From contig CM022946.1 in NCBI GenBank assembly GCA_012931725.1, forward strand, positions 133,066,998-133,130,997: a stretch of 64,000 nt of DNA, written 5' to 3'. Source of the stretch: Litsea cubeba (Eukaryota > Streptophyta > Magnoliopsida > Laurales > Lauraceae). Shown here piece after piece: positions 58,501-64,000 of this stretch. The position numbers and the translations under genes were made by a program. Position 1 is the stretch's first letter, and every line of letters begins with the position of its first letter. A model generated the notes under the pieces. That model had not been told where the DNA came from. It worked only from the letters and a program-made list of their open reading frames with translations, and made no database searches.

Positions 58501-59097
58501 ATAATACCGCAACACTCCCCTTTATAAAATCTTATAAGTAGATTAAATCAAAATAGGAGTGATTGGGCCAGGGCTTAATTAAGTTTTTTATTGGGATCTT
58601 GATTGGGACAAGACCCGTACTAGACCCTTCTGATTCCTTAATTTCTTAGGTGTACTTGGCGTGCAAATGTCTCGGCACATTTCTGGGTTGCAAAGTTATC
58701 CTTTGGAAAATTCTATCGTCTTTCAATTCATCCATCTTTCATAAATACTAATGATGAGAAAGGGAAAGTCATTAACCGTATTTGTTGCCTCTTTAATGTC
58801 AAGTTGGTGGGCCTTCATATTCAGTAATGCATATTTTTCTACGAACCGTTTTAAATTCTATTACTCTACAATGACAATGCTCTCATTGTTACATGGTTTA
58901 TAGATCAAGTCTCATCCATTTAATAGATGTCTATCTCCCTGATCATATATACTTATTAATTTGTAGAAATTGTGAGGATTAGGGTAATATGGTGGGGCTA
59001 ATATATTTTTTTTTTTTTTTTTTTGTTGCTAGCACAAATTATTCTTGTATTATAGGTCGAAACTTGGTCCGTTTTCGTTCGGATCTCGCCTCACTAA
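58501..59097. other. Gene-free stretch
   Basis: Nothing recognised apart from a T20 run at about 59007-59026. Confidence 0.35.
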
Positions 59098-59105
59098 ATA
59101 GTGAT

Positions 59106-59488
59106 TAGGGTTGTAAACGGGTCGGTTTCAGTCCGGGTCCATGGTGGACCCAGAACCGAAATTGTTATAGAGAGGCTGGAATCGGATCCGGACCCGGAAC
59201 TGTTTTGGAACCGATTTATTGGCTACGGAACTGAAATCAGAATCATATCTGGGAAGGTTCTGGATCCGGGTCCGGGTATAGGTAGAGAATGATATTAAAA
59301 AAATATAGTTTTTAGGAGAGATTTTCAAAAATTGAGGTAATATGTCGGGTCTTGGGTCCATGGGTCCAACCCAAGGCGGAATTGGACCCGGACCCATTCA
59401 TCGGGGCCTAAATAAGGACATAGACCCAGTTTTTAACGGATCGGAACATCCGAGTAATCGGAGAATCGGGAACCCATTTACATCCCTA
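59106..59488. mobile_element. hAT-like MITE
   Basis: 383 bp. Inverted ends TAGGGTTGTAAACGGGT / TAGGGATGTAAATGGGT. Perfect 8-bp target duplication ATAGTGAT (59098-59105 and 59489-59496). Interior rich in CCGGGTCC words on both strands. Relative of 8727-9261. Confidence 0.9.
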
Positions 59489-59496
59489 ATAGTGAT

Positions 59497-60100
59497 GGAT
59501 CATTAAAGGAAATTATCGAAAATCATACTCTTTTGTACAAATTTATTTAATTATAATAAATGATAAAGGGGTTTAGGAAAAGAGTCATGTCCCTCAGCAA
59601 ATAACTACCTATGATTTGGGAATTCATTATTTACACATCTTGACAAGTTATATATACAACATAAACAAGTAACAATATTGATATCATTTCTATTTCCAAA
59701 ATACCAAACACATCTAGCTCCACCATAGTCTAAAAAATGAAACAAAATGGCATGTGGCAAAGAGCATTATCCGTCTGGTGGAATGTCATTGAAAACCAAG
59801 AAAAAAAAAAACCACACTGATTCGCATGCTTGATTAAGAGGATGGGCCAAGATCTTAGAACATTCAAGAACAAAGGAAAACCCATCAAAAGGGCTTTAGC
59901 TTCATATAAAGTCATGAGCTGTTTTAGGATTTTAGAAGTCTGTTCTTACTGTATGGTGAAAATAAAGTGCATTAACTTTAGAAGGTAGAAATAAGGCCTG
60001 ATTTTACACAAATTTTATAACTCTGCCAGTTTTAAATAATTCTAAAATACTAGATAGTACAGTTCACTAAATTCCTCTTGAACAAAAACTTTATTGAGTT
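59497..60100. other. Gene-free stretch
   Basis: AT-rich, nothing recognised. Confidence 0.4.
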
Positions 60101-60250
60101 TGTTGAGGTCAACGTCCACCATTGCTATTGAGCGGTCATAATTGTATGTGATCGAGCTCTCTCCCTCACCATAAAACCATTGTTGTACCGTTTCCTATCA
60201 CCAATTGATATTGGGATAAGTGGTAGCTTAATGGGGTGTAAGATCCTACA
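60101..60250 (+). repeat. TRIM LTR, second family copy
   Basis: TGTTGAGGTCAACGTCC...AGATCCTACA, 150 bp, parallel to the minus-strand LTR at 13028-13173. A primer site TGGTATCAGAG follows at 60253-60263. I see no second LTR. Confidence 0.75.
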
Positions 60251-60443
60251 TGTGGTATCAGAGTCTAGTAGGTCGGGTGTTTTTGAAGTAAACACTATCA
60301 AATATTATTTCACCATATTAAGTATAACAATCGGACTCCATCGATCCTACATGTGGTATCAGAGTCTAGTAGGTCGGGTGTTTTTGAAGTAAACACTATC
60401 AAATATTATTTCACCATATTAAGTATAACAATCGGACTCCATC
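60242..60443 (+). repeat. Perfect 101-bp tandem duplication
   Basis: 60242-60342 and 60343-60443 appear identical. The unit begins at the last 9 bases of the TRIM LTR and includes the primer site, so both are duplicated. Confidence 0.95.
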
Positions 60444-60796
60444 GATCCCCTTAAAAGTAACAAGTTTAATTTATTCTCAGGGCACGATGTGATGTAATTT
60501 GGATTAATTCAATTAATTCAAAACATTTGCATATTTTATGTTGGTGCAATGTATCTTTCTTGCCGAATGAAGTGTCTCTATTATCTATCTTATACTTGCT
60601 GCAGTTTCATGAACATGATCTTTGTTTGGATCCATCGATGACGATGCAACACTCACTTGTTCAATGTCGCAATTACATCCATCACAAATGCCTGTTTTGC
60701 ATTAATAAATGATTCTTACATGGGAAAACACTCGGATCAATGGATAAAAGATTTCTGCAATATTGTATTTAAATAAGTGCAGACTCGGGTCTCAAA
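60444..60796. other. Gene-free stretch
   Basis: Nothing recognised. Confidence 0.4.
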
Positions 60797-60801
60797 CATA
60801 A

Positions 60802-61107
60802 TGTTGGATTTATGTCTTGTATTCTGGTTTACTGGAGTGGTCCATTGGGTTGGCCATGGACTGAGTTCAGGGTCAAGGGTATTTTGGTCATTGTACCGAG
60901 GCTTTATTAGGAGCTAAAAAAAATATTTATATATATGATGCAACCTACAATCATAGACTCTGAAGAGAGTTAAGATGCGAGTCATTGCTCTCTTGTGCGC
61001 CGTGGACATAGGAGCTTTTGCTGAACTATGTAAAATCCTCATTTCTCTCTTATGTGGCATGGTTGGTCGATCGTAAGTTTCACACTTTCACACTCAGGCG
61101 TACAACA
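60802..61107 (+). repeat. Solo LTR, copia type
   Basis: 306 bp, TGTTGGATTTATG...GGCGTACAACA, with target duplication CATAA (60797-60801 and 61108-61112). It contains ATATTTATATATATG, a likely TATA region, and TTGCTGAACTATGTAAAATC near the end. No interior or partner LTR. Confidence 0.75.
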
Positions 61108-61112
61108 CATAA

Positions 61113-62599
61113 ATACATATAATTGAATTAACGATGAAATTTGCCATGGCTTCTACACCGTAGGAAAAGGAGAGAAAAATATCCACAATGTTATACAAAG
61201 AAAGCCATTGATCATACCAAAGTCTAGCCGGCTCATCATCTCCAACTATTCATTTTACATCCAATATGAAATAAAGGTGCAAGTGATTGAACTATCCCCC
61301 AAATATAAGAACAGGATCTCGAATCCTATTAAAACCTTTTAGGCGTTAGTAAAGGTGGTGGCATAAATACTTTTTAGTAATTCCTCTTAGGAGGAGTCTG
61401 CTATTCCTCAACACTCCCCCTTAGGAGGAATTTAGTCCACATGTATATTTTACGCTAAATCATTTCTCATGTTATTTGTATTCACAACCGGTTGGCTTTG
61501 ATACAATATCGAATTTTATTAGCTGAGCAATCCTACCAAAACCTCGCGGCGTTAGTCGGACTAACATAAATACTTATCAATACTTTTCCTCGGGGTGAAG
61601 CCCACCCCTCAACTACCAAATGCCATCGTTTAAAGTTTTTAGATTTGAATCAAATGGCTCAAGGGAGTTAGGTTGGTAGGCTTTGCAAGCAATAATCATT
61701 AAGACGGTGGAGCCTTAAGGGAGCTTTCAGCTTTGGGATGGCAATTGACAAGTCGAATATTCCCAATTAGCCATTTTATATTTTCAGCCTGATTTGCTAG
61801 CAGAAAAAAAGGAAATTCTACACAAGGTATTTAACTTTTTTGCTAACGCTCTTGGGGATGGGGAGGGCCATATAAAGTCATGGATGGGGATCTAGTATTT
61901 AGTATAAACTTCATTCATCTATTCGAAAAAGCTTACTGCCATACTTTAGAATTTAGATAGCTAGGTTAATTTTGGCATGTTCCATTTGTAAACAAAAAAA
62001 TAATATTCTCTCTTGAGAAGAAGAAAGAAAAACGATTGGTAAACAGTAGTTCGAAAAAGGAGAGGAAAATGCATTTTCGGCCCACCACTATGTAATGACT
62101 TGATCTATCAGCCCAAACACTTTAAACTGTAATTTGTCACGTTTTATAATAAAATGTTACAAAAGGGAAATTCTATGAAATTCGATAATTTGGGCAACTT
62201 GATTATAAAATAGAAAATAACAGTAAGCCTTCTGCCGTCATTATAAATTGTTTAAGGTCTTCTTTATTTTATCGATTTTTACAAAATGTTTATTTCCATA
62301 AAAATACCTAAAAACAACCCCGTCCCTTGTATTTGTGATCAAATGCTTTGTGACCAATGACTTTGCGTTACCCATGTCTTTATCAAGATATATCTTTTGA
62401 GTTTGAAAACTCACCCCCAATTTAAACGCATACAAATGCATCGGTGGGGCCCACAGGGATCTCGCCCATGATCATTGCCTGGAGATCGCGATCATTGAAC
62501 CCCCTATAAATCAACACTCACCTAATTAAAACTTACCTAAATTTTACTCATAATGTAGGTGCAGAAAATAATGACCCACAATAACTGGGGTGCCTTAGA
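61113..62599. other. Gene-free stretch
   Basis: Some retroelement-like wording (CTCAACACTCCCCCTTAGGAG near 61409) but no boundaries and no gene. Confidence 0.35.
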
Positions 62600-63939
62600 G
62601 GACTTATCCAAGGTGATGAAGATTAGGTACCGTCCGAAAGCCTGAAAGAGAAGAGCAAACGGTCAGAGGACCCTGGCCTGGGCGGCGCAAGGCTCTCCGA
62701 TGCCAAAGTCAATGAACGAACTGGAACAATGGAAGGAGAGGAAGAAGAGAGGCAGAGTAACGGCTCTTTGGGTTAGATTGTGCGTACCTTGCTTGTGGTA
62801 TGAGGCTCTAGATAGAGGCTTGGGTCGTATCTTTGGATGATATCTTGGTGTGGGTCCAATGATTCGACTGGGAAGTCATGATCAGCCCACAAGGTAATAA
62901 ATGCGGTCCATTCCAGCCCACTTTGTATTTAATGCCAGTCGGATCAGCCCACATCGCATTAAATATGTATCATGTTGGGCCAGATCGTGTTGGACGCCTT
63001 TGGCGGTAGGGGTACGATCGGATCCGCCCTCGGGCCTTGCCCTGATTTGGCTTCAGCCGCTGGATGCCGCCCTGTCAGTGATCTGGCGAAGATTGTGGAC
63101 GGCTGGATGTCGCATCTGTCTCACTGGCTCGCCCCCTATTCCTCCACGTGCCTGATGACGTGGGGGACGAAGGGCGCGAGTGGAAGTTCTTTCCTGCTTC
63201 GGCTCCTTCGACCGAGGTGGAGCTTCCAGCCGAGGTGGGCACCTGGGGAAGCCGAGCTCGGCGCTAGCGGTCCGGACCTGCTTGACTTCGGCCGGAGCCC
63301 CTGTCCTGGTAGCCGGGGTGAATCTGGTGCCACGTGGGCGGCACGCGGATGGCACGTGAGAATGCTTAGTTTCATCTGATGGCTATGATTAGCGTAATCC
63401 TGGAGCCTCTGGAAATCTCCCCACACAATTGCCCCCTAGCTTTTGACCTCTTAAGCGTCCTAGCCTTTAGTGGTCGAAAGCTAGAAAATCTGTCTGGGGA
63501 TGCGGCGATCATTGCCTGGTGTCGCTGCAACTTTTCTGAAGCAATAAATGCTCTGTCCTGCCTATTCTGAGAAGCGAACCGACGGCTACACGTGTAGCTC
63601 CTCTACTGATTGTGCTGTCTTATTGATGGAACGGGCGCGGATTGCGAAATCCGTCCCTTCGAATTCGAAAGTAGCGTGCACCGAGGGTTCCCTTTCCATA
63701 AATAGGGTCGTCTTCTTTCTTTCTAGTTTCTGATTTCTTTTTGCCTTCGCCTTCACCTTCGATTTCTGCTCTGCTGCTCGAGATTTGTCTAGCGCGGACA
63801 ACCGTAGGACACGCCCGGACCTGTCCTTGACTTGCCCTTTCTTCTCTGTAAGTAACTTCGTGCCTCTGTCTGGTTTTTGTTCATTCTTTAGGGTTTCTCG
63901 ACTTCTAGGGTTTAACCCCGCCGTTTCCCCTCTTTAGAC
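62600..63939 (+). repeat. Probable LTR or leader of a large retroelement at the right edge
   Basis: A GC-rich block (62970-63370) unlike its surroundings, wording such as GGCGGCGCAAGGCTCTCCGA (62673) seen in plant gypsy LTRs, a TATA box ATAAATA (63698-63704) and a pyrimidine-rich leader with GTAAGT at 63849 and TTTAG acceptors before the ORF at 63940. LTR boundaries cannot be set inside this window. Confidence 0.4.
63698..63704 (+). promoter_or_regulatory. TATA box of the right-edge transcription unit
   Basis: CCATAAATAGGG about 240 bp before the ATG at 63940. Confidence 0.5.
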
Positions 63940-64000
63940 ATGGGCACCCCTAAGTTTCGGTTAGATACTGACGAGGGCATAGCTAGGTTTAGGGCCACTT
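63940..64000 (+). CDS. Start of a putative gypsy-type transposon ORF (truncated by window)
   Basis: ATG at 63940 reads MGTPKFRLDTDEGIARFRAT and runs off the window. This start resembles plant proteins annotated as putative gypsy-type transposon proteins, Gag-like ORFs of large retroelements. Only 20 codons are visible, so this is a tentative call. Confidence 0.4.
   Translation, partial: MGTPKFRLDTDEGIARFRAT

Noticed and set aside
62972..63426. Frames on both strands in the GC-rich block
   Set aside because: Low stop-codon density from high GC content. No motif, and the block appears to be LTR sequence.

Overview
This is a nuclear chromosome segment of a flowering plant. The evidence is spliced genes with very large introns, Ty1/copia and gypsy-type LTR elements, L1-type and RTE-type LINEs, TRIMs, and hAT- and Mutator-like MITEs. 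I cannot fix the species; repeat content and gene structure fit a TE-rich, non-grass, probably woody lineage. I see only one ordinary protein-coding gene. Almost everything else is transposable elements, many nested in one another.

Layout. 842-7303 is a complete Ty1/copia element with two identical 195-bp LTRs and 5-bp target duplications. Its gag is open but its pol is broken by an in-frame TGA and a frameshift. Just beyond it (7352-7534, minus) is a broken copy of a thylakoid Tha4/TatA twin-arginine translocase gene. From 10337 to about 34426 (minus strand) lies one old L1-type LINE cut into four pieces by later insertions: a TRIM that itself holds a 1.9-kb solo LTR (10929-13173), a 10.1-kb non-coding element with gypsy-like termini and 3.96-kb LTRs (16066-26162), and a 7.67-kb copia-like non-autonomous element with 1.75-kb LTRs (26602-34267). 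Target duplications date the last two as independent events, and LTR divergence gives their relative order.

The ordinary gene (36616-50518, plus) encodes a 229-residue, probably plastid-targeted DUF2358 protein in five exons. Introns 1-3 are 3.6-5.2 kb and filled with MITEs, Mutator-like elements, LINE fragments and a solo LTR. Downstream of 50.5 kb are further LINE/RTE fragments, hAT-like MITEs, a solo copia LTR and a TRIM LTR. The right edge (62.6-64.0 kb) appears to be the 5' part of another large retroelement whose first ORF starts at 63940.

The most unusual signals are structural. (1) The non-coding interior of the 7.67-kb element (about 30050-31690) is a nearly continuous series of stem-loops with different but exactly self-complementary stems (up to 13 bp) and a shared loop sequence related to TAGTTATATTCTTT. 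(2) Three unrelated repeats each carry clusters of perfect palindromes of one form, CG-N-TCGA-N'-CG. (3) The copia leader has about 13 copies of a small palindrome (GAACCTGAAGTTC), some with compensatory changes.
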